DNA of 59,501 nucleotides, from IMG/VR virus record IMGVR_UViG_3300023179_005665, positions 1-59,501 of that record; one strand, given 5' to 3'. The stretch comes from a virus. Positions 26,688 to 33,797 of this stretch are shown here, piece after piece (positions within the stretch are counted from its first letter, which is position 1; each line of letters begins with the position of its first letter). A program made the position numbers and the translations under genes. The notes below the pieces were generated by a model. It ran no database searches, was not told the DNA's origin, and was given only the letters and a program-made list of their open reading frames with translations.

Positions 26688-26891
26688 TTATACTTTCTTT
26701 AAGAAATCATCTATGTCGTAGCATTTCCAATTTTTAAAATCTTCAAATCCAGTTTCACTCACACATATCCTAGATCCATACATAATATTTTTCTTTTTAT
26801 AGTGATACATCGCAGAGAGGATGGCTGACTCTGGATCGGTAGTATCAATAATATATCTTATTTCGCCAGATTTTACATAGTATTTTGGCAT
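26688..26891 (-). CDS. Small conserved phage protein
   Basis: The 67-residue protein (MPKYYVKSGEIRYIIDTTDP...) is a small alpha-beta protein with a conserved-looking PESAILSAMYHYKKKNIMYG stretch and an ending CYDIDDFLKKV. Similar small proteins are common near nucleotide-metabolism genes in cyanophage-like genomes, with unknown function. It ends just before the GMP reductase start. Confidence 0.6.
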   Translation of the reverse strand: MPKYYVKSGEIRYIIDTTDPESAILSAMYHYKKKNIMYGSRICVSETGFEDFKNWKCYDIDDFLKKV

Positions 26892-26956
26892 TTTGGTTTT
26901 TTTGTGCGATTTCCAATGATCTGGTGTATCAACATATAGTACGAGGAGATATGTTT

Positions 26957-27634
26957 ATGTCAACCAAAACTTGCGTAAAGTGCAAAGTATCAAAAGCTTT
27001 GTTAAATTTTACAAATAATAAAACAAAAAAAGACGGAAAAAATAATTATTGTAAAGTTTGTCAACAAACATATAGAAAACAAAACAGAAAAAAAATTCAA
27101 AAATATCTAAAAAAATATAGAACAAAAAATAAAAAAAAATTAACAAATCTATATAAAACATATAGACATAACAATAAAGAAAAAATTAAATATAAAGATG
27201 CTCAATATAGAGAGAAAAATAAAGAAAAAATACAAAAATACAATAAAAAATGGAGAAAAAAAAATAAGCTTTTGATTAATAAAAAAAAGAAAGAGTATTA
27301 TTACCGACGTATAGTAGATATAGATTATAGAATTCTTAATAATTTAAGAAGTAGAATAAGAATAGCTATTAAAAATGGGAAAAAATGTTCAAAGACGATA
27401 GATATTTTAGGAGCAAGTATAGAAGAAGTTAGATTTCATATACAGAAACAATTCAAGGAAGGTATGAGCTGGGAAAATTATGGTTTATATGGATGGCATA
27501 TAGATCATATTATCCCTTGTGATAAATTCGATCTTTCAAAAACTAATGATCAAAAAAAATGTTTTCATTATACAAATCTTCAGCCTTTATGGGCAAAAGA
27601 CAACATTAAAAAATCAAATAAAATCATATATTAA
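26957..27634 (+). CDS. Free-standing HNH homing endonuclease
   Basis: The 225-residue protein starts MSTKTCVKCKVSKALLNFT at the ATG at 26957, spaced eight bases from GGAG; an ATG six bases earlier is too close to that site. Two CxxC pairs (CVKC, CKVC) form a zinc-binding head. A long Lys/Asn-rich region of NKEKI-type repeats follows, then the HNH core GWHIDHIIPCDKFDL and YTNLQPLW. It is the only plus-strand gene in this stretch and its 3' end overlaps the next convergent gene by 11 bases. Both facts mark a mobile insertion. Confidence 0.85.
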   Translation: MSTKTCVKCKVSKALLNFTNNKTKKDGKNNYCKVCQQTYRKQNRKKIQKYLKKYRTKNKKKLTNLYKTYRHNNKEKIKYKDAQYREKNKEKIQKYNKKWRKKNKLLINKKKKEYYYRRIVDIDYRILNNLRSRIRIAIKNGKKCSKTIDILGASIEEVRFHIQKQFKEGMSWENYGLYGWHIDHIIPCDKFDLSKTNDQKKCFHYTNLQPLWAKDNIKKSNKIIY

Positions 27635-28154
27635 AAAATTGCCATCTTCTATAAGATTCAATGTTTTCATCAGCATCAATATGCTTAAGATAGTTTTTAA
27701 GATCATCCCATGAAGAAAAAATCATTTGATGAGGAATAGTTCCAAATATCCAATCAGGAGCATTTATTTTCCCTTGCTCGACATGAATAAGAATGGGTTT
27801 CTTACATCTGTTTGCACTGAAAATTTCCTCATATGTTCCGCATGGATGTATATCTAAATTCAGATTTACTATTAGAAAATCACTGATATCTACTAATCTC
27901 AAATCAACACGACGTATAACTTTCATCATTTCTGAAAGTTCGTCGTATCTTTCTTTTTGTTTTAGTTTTGTCTTAACCAGATGAGAATCGTGATCTTCCA
28001 TTCCTGTTGTTGTTGGTTTTGTTATGGGGTTAAAAACTACAATACCCATTTGCTCCAAAAACGGAGTTATATTATCTCTCCATGTAGCTCCTCTATCGGC
28101 AACTCTATCCATAGCGCCGGCTAAGTAAACTCTTTGATTTTTCAGTCTATTCAT
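27624..28154 (-). CDS. Nucleoside 2-deoxyribosyltransferase-like protein
   Basis: The 176-residue protein has the opening RVYLAGAMD (8-16), a later acidic DISDFLIVNLNLDIHPCGTY strand and EEIFSANRCKKPILIHVEQG. These are the hallmarks of the nucleoside 2-deoxyribosyltransferase/YtoQ-type Rossmann fold. Such enzymes cleave or exchange the base of deoxynucleosides and occur in other phages. With GMP reductase two genes away, a nucleotide-salvage role is likely. The exact substrate is unknown. Confidence 0.72.
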   Translation of the reverse strand: MNRLKNQRVYLAGAMDRVADRGATWRDNITPFLEQMGIVVFNPITKPTTTGMEDHDSHLVKTKLKQKERYDELSEMMKVIRRVDLRLVDISDFLIVNLNLDIHPCGTYEEIFSANRCKKPILIHVEQGKINAPDWIFGTIPHQMIFSSWDDLKNYLKHIDADENIESYRRWQFFNI

Positions 28155-28276
28155 TCGCCTAACAAAAAAGTTAATAAGTTCTTACTGGAAGATATAGAAT
28201 TACCAGATAAACATTGAGATAGTCCATGTATGATACCAAATATAATAGCCAATGTAAAAAATAATCCTAAATGCAT
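28151..28276 (-). CDS. 41-residue hydrophobic small protein
   Basis: This short gene reads MHLGLFFTLAIIFGIIHGLS then a polar C-terminus ending LLTFLLGE. GGAG lies ten bases before the ATG at 28276. Its TGA overlaps the ATG of the deoxyribosyltransferase-like gene (ATGA), the same coupling seen through the region. It has one N-terminal hydrophobic segment, so it is either a single-pass membrane peptide or an exported peptide. Function unknown. Confidence 0.6.
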   Translation of the reverse strand: MHLGLFFTLAIIFGIIHGLSQCLSGNSISSSKNLLTFLLGE

Positions 28277-28280
28277 AATG

Positions 28281-29003
28281 TTAAACTCCAATATTGTTAT
28301 ATTTTGCTCTCATAGAAACTACTTCATGAATCATTTGTTGTAAAGTTTCTGGGTTCGTAGATCTACCGAGAGGGTTTTCATAGTACAGGCCAACCGGATG
28401 GTTCACTAATTCTATTGTAGCACCACCGAACGCACAACGCAACCAAAAATCTCCATCGGCAGCAGTTTTATATTTTTCATCAAACCAACCAAAACGATCA
28501 TGTAAATTTTTTCTCCATAAAGGCATGCAATGGGGGCTGTTGTTTTTAAGTAAATTATTGAATGAATGGGGTAGGTATGGATATATTTCTAAAAAAGAAT
28601 TGTCTATATATTTTTCATTAGCTATATGGGATACATATGTAAATCCATAAACAATATCTAATTTAGAATTGTTTAAAAATTTATTTATTAATATTTCTAC
28701 TCCTTCTTTATTTTTACGATCATCAGCATTCCAATTACCTACAATTGGGGCCGAACATAATTTAATAGCCTGATTCCAACCAGCGTAAAGCCCAGGATCA
28801 TCATTCAATTTAAAGTATTTAATATTAGCATATTTACGGGTCAATGGCGATAAATACTTTTCTTCATTTTCTGGTGAATTGCAATTTAAAAAAATAAACT
28901 CTATTTGATCAAATATTGTTTGTTCAAACATATTTTCTATATAACCTAAAATAAACTTTTCTGCTTTATAAAAAGAGCAAAATAAAGAGCATATATAATT
29001 CAT
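28281..29003 (-). CDS. GT2-family glycosyltransferase (GT-A fold)
   Basis: The 240-residue protein starts at the ATG at 29003, which overlaps the preceding stop (ATGA); an ATG six codons upstream is less likely. It begins NYICSLFCSFYKAEKFILGY and has IEFIFLNCNSPENEE, then DDPGLYAGWNQAIKLC and IVGNWNADDRKNKEG, where NADD is the metal-binding DxD equivalent. An acceptor-side FGWFDEKYKTAADGDFWLRC follows. It is the last gene of a minus-strand glycan series whose starts and stops overlap. Confidence 0.85.
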   Translation of the reverse strand: MNYICSLFCSFYKAEKFILGYIENMFEQTIFDQIEFIFLNCNSPENEEKYLSPLTRKYANIKYFKLNDDPGLYAGWNQAIKLCSAPIVGNWNADDRKNKEGVEILINKFLNNSKLDIVYGFTYVSHIANEKYIDNSFLEIYPYLPHSFNNLLKNNSPHCMPLWRKNLHDRFGWFDEKYKTAADGDFWLRCAFGGATIELVNHPVGLYYENPLGRSTNPETLQQMIHEVVSMRAKYNNIGV

Positions 29004-29686
29004 TTTGATATAGTGATCCATTCTCTAATTGGAAATATATCCCCGTGCCACTTAGTATATTCTAATGGATTGGGGCAAAATATTTTATTGTTACATCCTA
29101 AGAATCCTATCCACCAACTAAATGTTCCAAGCGATAATATTTTATAGGTAAATTTTGATGCAAATTTAATTGTATTTTCTGGAGTATTGTTATATGGTGT
29201 CAAATTAAATTCTTGAATTAGTTTTTTAACTATCGAATGATTTGGAGAATCCGTACTGATATAATTAATATCTCGTCTACTAGAGGCAATACTATCGTAA
29301 TAATATTTGTAAGTAGGTATTTTATCTGTTTCGTCTTCTATATCGCCAAGCCTAACATGAACAAATAAACCATCTATATAATGGGAGTCATGATAAAATA
29401 AATTTAAATTTTGTTCTAGTAATTTTACCATATGATAATTTTGAAAAAAACCATTTAAGTATATATTACTGTATAATAATGTTTCGTTATCAATTTCTAA
29501 AAAATTGTCATCTGTAATCTCGGTTGTTTTTAAAAATTTTGTATCTTGTCCATAATTATTTGAGTCAACAATACTATTATTTAAAGGATTATAAATAAGT
29601 TGATTATATTTATTTGATAATATTTTTGCTATAGCATACTGAAAAAGGTTATTACCAAGTCGGCCTTGATAGTTTATATATATCAT
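29000..29686 (-). CDS. GT11-like alpha-1,2-fucosyltransferase
   Basis: The 228-residue protein starts MIYINYQGRLGNNLFQYAIA at the ATG at 29686 (ATGA overlap with the FkbM gene). GGRLGNNLFQY-like N-terminus, LFVHVRLGD (H-x-R-x-G-D nucleotide-binding motif) and ILSLGTFSWWIGFLG are the three signatures of GT11/PF01531 fucosyltransferases. GDP-fucose is the expected donor, but related enzymes use other sugars. It is shorter than typical members (about 290 residues). Confidence 0.78.
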   Translation of the reverse strand: MIYINYQGRLGNNLFQYAIAKILSNKYNQLIYNPLNNSIVDSNNYGQDTKFLKTTEITDDNFLEIDNETLLYSNIYLNGFFQNYHMVKLLEQNLNLFYHDSHYIDGLFVHVRLGDIEDETDKIPTYKYYYDSIASSRRDINYISTDSPNHSIVKKLIQEFNLTPYNNTPENTIKFASKFTYKILSLGTFSWWIGFLGCNNKIFCPNPLEYTKWHGDIFPIREWITISK

Positions 29687-30300
29687 GATAATCTGTTTTC
29701 TTTTATATACAAAGCATCTCCCCACTCATTGTACATGACGGTCTCTTTACGATAAAAGTCATAAGTCTCTAAATAGGCGTCCATATCTGTAATTAATGGG
29801 CAGTTTTTATATACGTGCGATATATTTATTTCGCTATATATATAATCAAATTTATTAATATATTCATCAAAACTTTTTATAGCTTCTAGTTCATATCCCT
29901 GAATATCTATGTTAAGAAAATTATATTTATTCATATTTATGTGATATTGATCTATTAGCGTTGACATTCTACGCATTTCAACAGAAATAGTATTTGTGTA
30001 AAAAATATCTGGATGCAATTCAAGATGCCTTCCCATTTCTAAAACAGATGAAGACTGCCCGTTGTTGGCTATATTCAGATTAATTGTACTATTTTTATTT
30101 CCTATAGCAGAAATTATTACTGTGTCTTCTGGTGAGGATTTTTGTTGCAAAAATTTAAAATACTCAGGGTTAGCTTCTATCCAAACAACTGGACGAATGT
30201 TATTATTCGTATACCAATCAGAATCCTCCCCCTTGTGTGCGCCTATATGAATAGCGCCAGTTACATTTTTAAGATAGGTATTTACGTTATTAATTAACAT
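29683..30300 (-). CDS. FkbM-family methyltransferase
   Basis: The 205-residue protein starts at the ATG at 30300, inside the end of the preceding gene. It has GAIHIGAHKGEDSDWY (SAM-binding loop), then VVWIEANPEYFKFLQQ, FLNIDIQGYELEAIKSFDEY and a closing YSEINISHVYKN. This is the usual FkbM layout. FkbM enzymes O-methylate sugars or polyketides, and here the neighbours point to glycan methylation. Two further FkbM genes are in this window (38155-38829 and 55144-55986). Confidence 0.82.
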   Translation of the reverse strand: MLINNVNTYLKNVTGAIHIGAHKGEDSDWYTNNNIRPVVWIEANPEYFKFLQQKSSPEDTVIISAIGNKNSTINLNIANNGQSSSVLEMGRHLELHPDIFYTNTISVEMRRMSTLIDQYHINMNKYNFLNIDIQGYELEAIKSFDEYINKFDYIYSEINISHVYKNCPLITDMDAYLETYDFYRKETVMYNEWGDALYIKENRLS

Positions 30301-30920
30301 ATATTTTGTATTAGTATCAAACAATTATCATGCTGATTCGTGGTATGTTCTAGATTTTTAATGATAAAATTAAAAGGATATTTTTTTTGTAAAATTGTGA
30401 GTTTATTTTTATATTCTGGAATATAATGTATATTTACATCCTCTATAATATACATTCCGTTATTATTTAGTTTATAGATAGAATTTTCTAAAAATATTAA
30501 ATTGGCATTAATTTCGTGTAATCCATCATCTATTATAATATCAAATTGATGTTGCAAATCTGCATTTTCCCATAGTTCTATTATGGAATTTTTATTTGTT
30601 TGGTCAACAAAGAATGTTTTTATTCTATCTTCGCTAAATAAAACTCTTTTATCTATATCTGCTCCGTATATGGTAGCGTTTTTAAAAAATCTTTTCCATC
30701 CTCTTAATGATGCCCCTGGTATACCATTCGGCCCCATAGAAGAAGCCACGTCGATATAGTTTGTACCTAGACCTAATTCAAATACATGTTTTATATCATA
30801 CTTTGTTGAATTAAATAGTGAATAATATTCTTCTGTATAGTTATGATGTTTTTGCAAAATATTACTTTTATCACTTCCTTCTTCAGCCATAATCTCACAA
30901 AGCTCTGTTGGCCTAATCAT
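30294..30920 (-). CDS. Class I SAM methyltransferase, macrocin-O-methyltransferase type
   Basis: The 208-residue protein has KHVFELGLGTNY (SAM loop), a PGASLRGWKRFFKNATIYGA segment with IYGADIDKRVLF, then FDIIIDDGLHEINANLIF and GMYIIEDVNIHY. That is the pattern of TylF/CmcI-like sugar O-methyltransferases. Its first bases overlap the exostosin-like gene (ATGA). Likely methylates a sugar made by the flanking glycosyltransferases. Confidence 0.78.
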   Translation of the reverse strand: MIRPTELCEIMAEEGSDKSNILQKHHNYTEEYYSLFNSTKYDIKHVFELGLGTNYIDVASSMGPNGIPGASLRGWKRFFKNATIYGADIDKRVLFSEDRIKTFFVDQTNKNSIIELWENADLQHQFDIIIDDGLHEINANLIFLENSIYKLNNNGMYIIEDVNIHYIPEYKNKLTILQKKYPFNFIIKNLEHTTNQHDNCLILIQNIC

Positions 30921-31756
30921 TCATCATTCACCTTTCTAAGAATTTTTCTACATACACTGTCTAATGTAAAATAGTCATTATATATCTGATTAATGTTGTC
31001 TAGCATATTTATATACTGTTTATCATCTATAGAATTAAGGACGTCTTCTATCGTATCGATTTCATTTTCTTTTATTAATATACAAATATCTTTCCAGTTA
31101 ATATCGTTAACCCATGGTAAATAATGCCTATCACTTACATATACAGGCACAGATTTGAGCTGCATCGCTTCATACAGTCGAAAACTACTAGGACCATAAC
31201 CGCGAGGACATAACGAAAATTTGCTTCTGCTTGTAAAATTTAAGAATATATCCAGATCTTCTTTTGATACGTTTGGCGACCAGGTTTTTTGATAAAAAAA
31301 GTATTTTGTATTATTAAAATAGGTTTTAAATAATTTAGCTCGAATAGGATTAGTATTAGAACCAACAAAAGAGCAAAAAATATCCTTATCCTTAGCGTTA
31401 ATAATAGGAGGATTCGATATACCTGAACATATCAATGGAATTGGTATAACGTTTTTATTTTGATAATTACCTCCGGCCGAGAAAACCATTGTGTCTGGTG
31501 GCAAAATTTCTCTGGGAGCATCGTCATGCTGACAAACTATAAAATACTTATCATTTTTAGATAAGCTATCAAGATAACTTACAAGTTTTTGAATATCGCA
31601 ACCATTATTATAATAGCTTGTCCATCCAACATTTATAAATTTTCTAGATGTTTTTATATTGTTGTTTTTAACAAAATCAATAAAATAATCTTCTAAATAT
31701 AAACCTTTATGATAAGGAGGGTATGTGGGATAATTTGGAGCGGGCGTCAGGGACAT
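30917..31756 (-). CDS. Exostosin-like (GT47-type) glycosyltransferase
   Basis: The 279-residue protein matches exostosin-family proteins: FIVCQHDDAPREILPPDTMV, then IFCSFVGSNTNPIRAKLF (the FxGxxxxxxR element), SKFSLCPRGYGPSSFRLYEA and MQLKSVPVYVSDRHYLPW. The last two form the nucleotide-sugar pocket. Bacterial members transfer sugars to capsular or surface glycans. It overlaps both neighbours by a few bases. Confidence 0.8.
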   Translation of the reverse strand: MSLTPAPNYPTYPPYHKGLYLEDYFIDFVKNNNIKTSRKFINVGWTSYYNNGCDIQKLVSYLDSLSKNDKYFIVCQHDDAPREILPPDTMVFSAGGNYQNKNVIPIPLICSGISNPPIINAKDKDIFCSFVGSNTNPIRAKLFKTYFNNTKYFFYQKTWSPNVSKEDLDIFLNFTSRSKFSLCPRGYGPSSFRLYEAMQLKSVPVYVSDRHYLPWVNDINWKDICILIKENEIDTIEDVLNSIDDKQYINMLDNINQIYNDYFTLDSVCRKILRKVNDE

Positions 31757-32385
31757 ACGACTACTTTCTTTATTTCATCTAGTAGTTTTCGCTTATTGTC
31801 TACCCCAACAGTAAAATTAGCATGTGCCATTAATATATTTTTATCTATATAAGGAATTTTGATCGTTGGATCCCATCGTCTACCTATACTGAAAGAAACA
31901 TTGTAATATAATTTATTCAAAAATTTAAATGATATCTTATTGTGTTTCAAATGGTTTAATGCAACCTGATCATTCAAGTAGCTGTCTATATTTGTTCTAA
32001 TTTTTTGAAACAGATTTTTGATTCTGTCATTAGCTCTACAAATAAAAAAACCGCAACAAATATTATCTGGACCATCATCTATTCCAGCTAAATCATATTC
32101 CCCTAATTGCTCAACCAGATCTTTGGTTATTGGTTTATAAAACTCAATATCGCAATCAGCATGAATAAAAACGTCCCCATAACACTCATCTATGCTTCTG
32201 AGTATATAATCAACTTTTCTTTTCATGGTGATATTCCAACCACCATCCATATAATTCCCTGTTTCACATTCTTGAGGCATTTTCTCTACTATTAATTCCA
32301 AATTATCATTTTTGGGTATTGAGGGCAAAAAATAATTATTTAAAAGAACAGAATGAGATTCTGTATAAAAAGTATATAATTTCAT
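31747..32385 (-). CDS. GT-A glycosyltransferase, nucleotide-diphosphosugar type
   Basis: The 212-residue protein has DVFIHADCDIEFYKPITKDL, where ADCDIEF is the DxD metal site, then LAGIDDGPDNICCGFFICRA (a donor-pocket element) and a YLNDQVALNHL catalytic-loop-like segment. This is the order of GT77-like nucleotide-diphospho-sugar transferases. It ends in overlap with the exostosin-like gene and begins at the macro-domain gene's stop. Family-level call only. Confidence 0.72.
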   Translation of the reverse strand: MKLYTFYTESHSVLLNNYFLPSIPKNDNLELIVEKMPQECETGNYMDGGWNITMKRKVDYILRSIDECYGDVFIHADCDIEFYKPITKDLVEQLGEYDLAGIDDGPDNICCGFFICRANDRIKNLFQKIRTNIDSYLNDQVALNHLKHNKISFKFLNKLYYNVSFSIGRRWDPTIKIPYIDKNILMAHANFTVGVDNKRKLLDEIKKVVVCP

Positions 32386-32942
32386 TATTTTTTATAATTA
32401 TAAACGTAGACAGTATACTTACCCCAAATATCGTCAATCAAATCACTAATGAAATTCCAATTACCACCGGCCAAACCGCTACCAAACTTGGGTGCGTGAA
32501 TTTCTATATTCTCTGTTTGTTTTGTCGAGCCTGTATTCATATGAATAAAATGAGATAGTTGAACCATACTTTTTGTTAATGCCGCATAGTTTAATGGTCT
32601 AGTATTCGATGGATTTCTAATACCATTTTGAGCAATCATGTTTACGACATATAAAGAATGCTTGTATTTTGAGTCTTCTTTAATTTTTATAATTTGAGCA
32701 TGTCCTAGATTTTGTCGTAAAAAATTCTTACCTAACATATGATAATTGGCTTTTGCTTCCGGATATCTTTCTGCAACAGCAGCGGCAAAACCTGCTCCAA
32801 ATAGATCTATATTATTACATACATGAGGAATAAAGACCGTGGATCCATTATGTTCTGCTTTAAGTCTGCTCTCTGCTATATCAAAAATATCTTTATTACT
32901 AATTATATATTTTTTATTATTATCAAATGTTTTGGTGCTCAT
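32385..32942 (-). CDS. Macro-domain protein (ADP-ribose binding/hydrolysing)
   Basis: The 185-residue protein starts MSTKTFDNNKKYIISNKDIF at the ATG at 32942 with AAGGAT upstream; an in-frame ATG ten codons earlier would overlap the next gene. The macro-domain signatures are VFIPHVCNNIDLFGAGFAAA (NxxxxFGxGxA loop) and IEIHAPKFGSGLAGGNW (GxGxxGGxW loop). Such domains bind ADP-ribose or its 1''-phosphate. In phages they may reverse ADP-ribosylation or process tRNA-splicing by-products. It is coupled to the neighbouring glycosyltransferase gene. Confidence 0.85.
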   Translation of the reverse strand: MSTKTFDNNKKYIISNKDIFDIAESRLKAEHNGSTVFIPHVCNNIDLFGAGFAAAVAERYPEAKANYHMLGKNFLRQNLGHAQIIKIKEDSKYKHSLYVVNMIAQNGIRNPSNTRPLNYAALTKSMVQLSHFIHMNTGSTKQTENIEIHAPKFGSGLAGGNWNFISDLIDDIWGKYTVYVYNYKK

Positions 32943-32947
32943 TGGTA

Positions 32948-33202
32948 TTATCCTTTTTGAATTTTGCCCCATTTATCTAATGGACATGATTGATCAGCCC
33001 AAGCTAATTTATTCAGAAAAATCTTTTTTCTATTAATAGCACAACCACATACTCCGCATTCTTGTTTGTTTTTATTAAATTGATCACAGGCAAAACAAAT
33101 AAGATATCTGCTATCTATTTCTTGTTGTGTTGATTTGGGAAATCCCGCCCACACATGAAATAGTAGGGATTTAAGAAATGTTTTGAGCTTTATAAGTATC
33201 AT
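32948..33202 (-). CDS. Small zinc-ribbon phage protein
   Basis: The 84-residue protein has CFACDQFNKNKQECGVCGCA, a CxxC then CxxC zinc-binding pair, and a later SCPLDKW tail. Its N-terminus (MILIKLKTFLKSLLFHVWAG) is amphipathic. Similar short C-x2-C...C-P-x-x-x-W proteins are common in phage genomes next to glycosylation genes. It overlaps the upstream gene by 32 bases. Function unknown. Confidence 0.7.
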   Translation of the reverse strand: MILIKLKTFLKSLLFHVWAGFPKSTQQEIDSRYLICFACDQFNKNKQECGVCGCAINRKKIFLNKLAWADQSCPLDKWGKIQKG

Positions 33203-33428
33203 CTTTTTTGGTCTCTTTGATTGGTATAATATTATTATCTTTGTCCATAGTATAAATTTGTATTTTTTCTATTATTGTATTTCCTTTAAACCATCTTGGA
33301 CTACCATCTATCAAAGAAATGCCTAATTTTGATCCATCTTTTTTGTGATCAATACTCAAAACATAGTATATAGAATCCAACAAAAAAGAATCTCCTGACT
33401 CTAATTCTTCTATGAATTTATCATTCAT
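33171..33428 (-). CDS. Hypothetical small phage protein
   Basis: The 85-residue protein starts MNDKFIEELESGDSFLLDSI at the ATG at 33428, which overlaps the upstream gene by eight bases. It is rich in charged residues with a beta core (YYVLSIDHKKDGSKLGISLI). No domain recognised. Confidence 0.5.
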   Translation of the reverse strand: MNDKFIEELESGDSFLLDSIYYVLSIDHKKDGSKLGISLIDGSPRWFKGNTIIEKIQIYTMDKDNNIIPIKETKKDDTYKAQNIS

Positions 33429-33618
33429 AATCTTGCCAATCTTCCCACAACTCATCTTGTCTTAGGTCTTCTATCTTCCGCTTATTTTCTTTTTTCCCCT
33501 TAGGAGAGTTCCAATCTTCATCTATATTATCTCTTTTATCCAAAGCTTTATTCTTAAGATGTTTTCTACGACCATTTTTACGCTCTATAAAATCATCTTT
33601 ATTTCGTTCTGATTTCAT
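33421..33618 (-). CDS. Highly charged small protein, first gene of the leftward series
   Basis: The 65-residue protein (MKSERNKDDFIERKNGRRKH...) is almost entirely Lys, Arg, Glu and Asp and ends WEDWQDYE. It is the first gene downstream of the leftward promoter at 33672-33699. No motif recognised; it may be disordered. Confidence 0.5.
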   Translation of the reverse strand: MKSERNKDDFIERKNGRRKHLKNKALDKRDNIDEDWNSPKGKKENKRKIEDLRQDELWEDWQDYE

Positions 33619-33671
33619 TGTATATTACCAGTAATCTCCCGAGTATCTTTTAAAATTACAAGCCATGTATT

Positions 33672-33699
33672 GTTATATGTCGAGCACCAGATTTGTCAA
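33672..33699 (-). promoter_or_regulatory. Leftward sigma70-type promoter
   Basis: TTGACA (33699-33694), a 16-base spacer and TATAAC (33677-33672) precede the leftward gene series that starts at 33618. Its -35 box lies 24 bp from that of the rightward promoter, so the two are divergent and could share a control site. Confidence 0.65.
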
Positions 33700-33723
33700 G
33701 CCAATCCTTAAAAAGTATAGCTG

Positions 33724-33752
33724 TTGACAAAGTAGCTTTAGGACACTAATAT
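33724..33752 (+). promoter_or_regulatory. Rightward sigma70-type promoter of the glycan island
   Basis: TTGACA (33724-33729), a 17-base spacer and TAATAT (33747-33752) lie 45 bases before the first plus-strand glycosyltransferase ATG. The predicted start site is near 33759, giving a leader of about 40 bases without a clear Shine-Dalgarno site. Confidence 0.75.
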
Positions 33753-33797
33753 TATGCAGGTCGGGTGATTTATACTCTTATATACTTACAATTCCAA

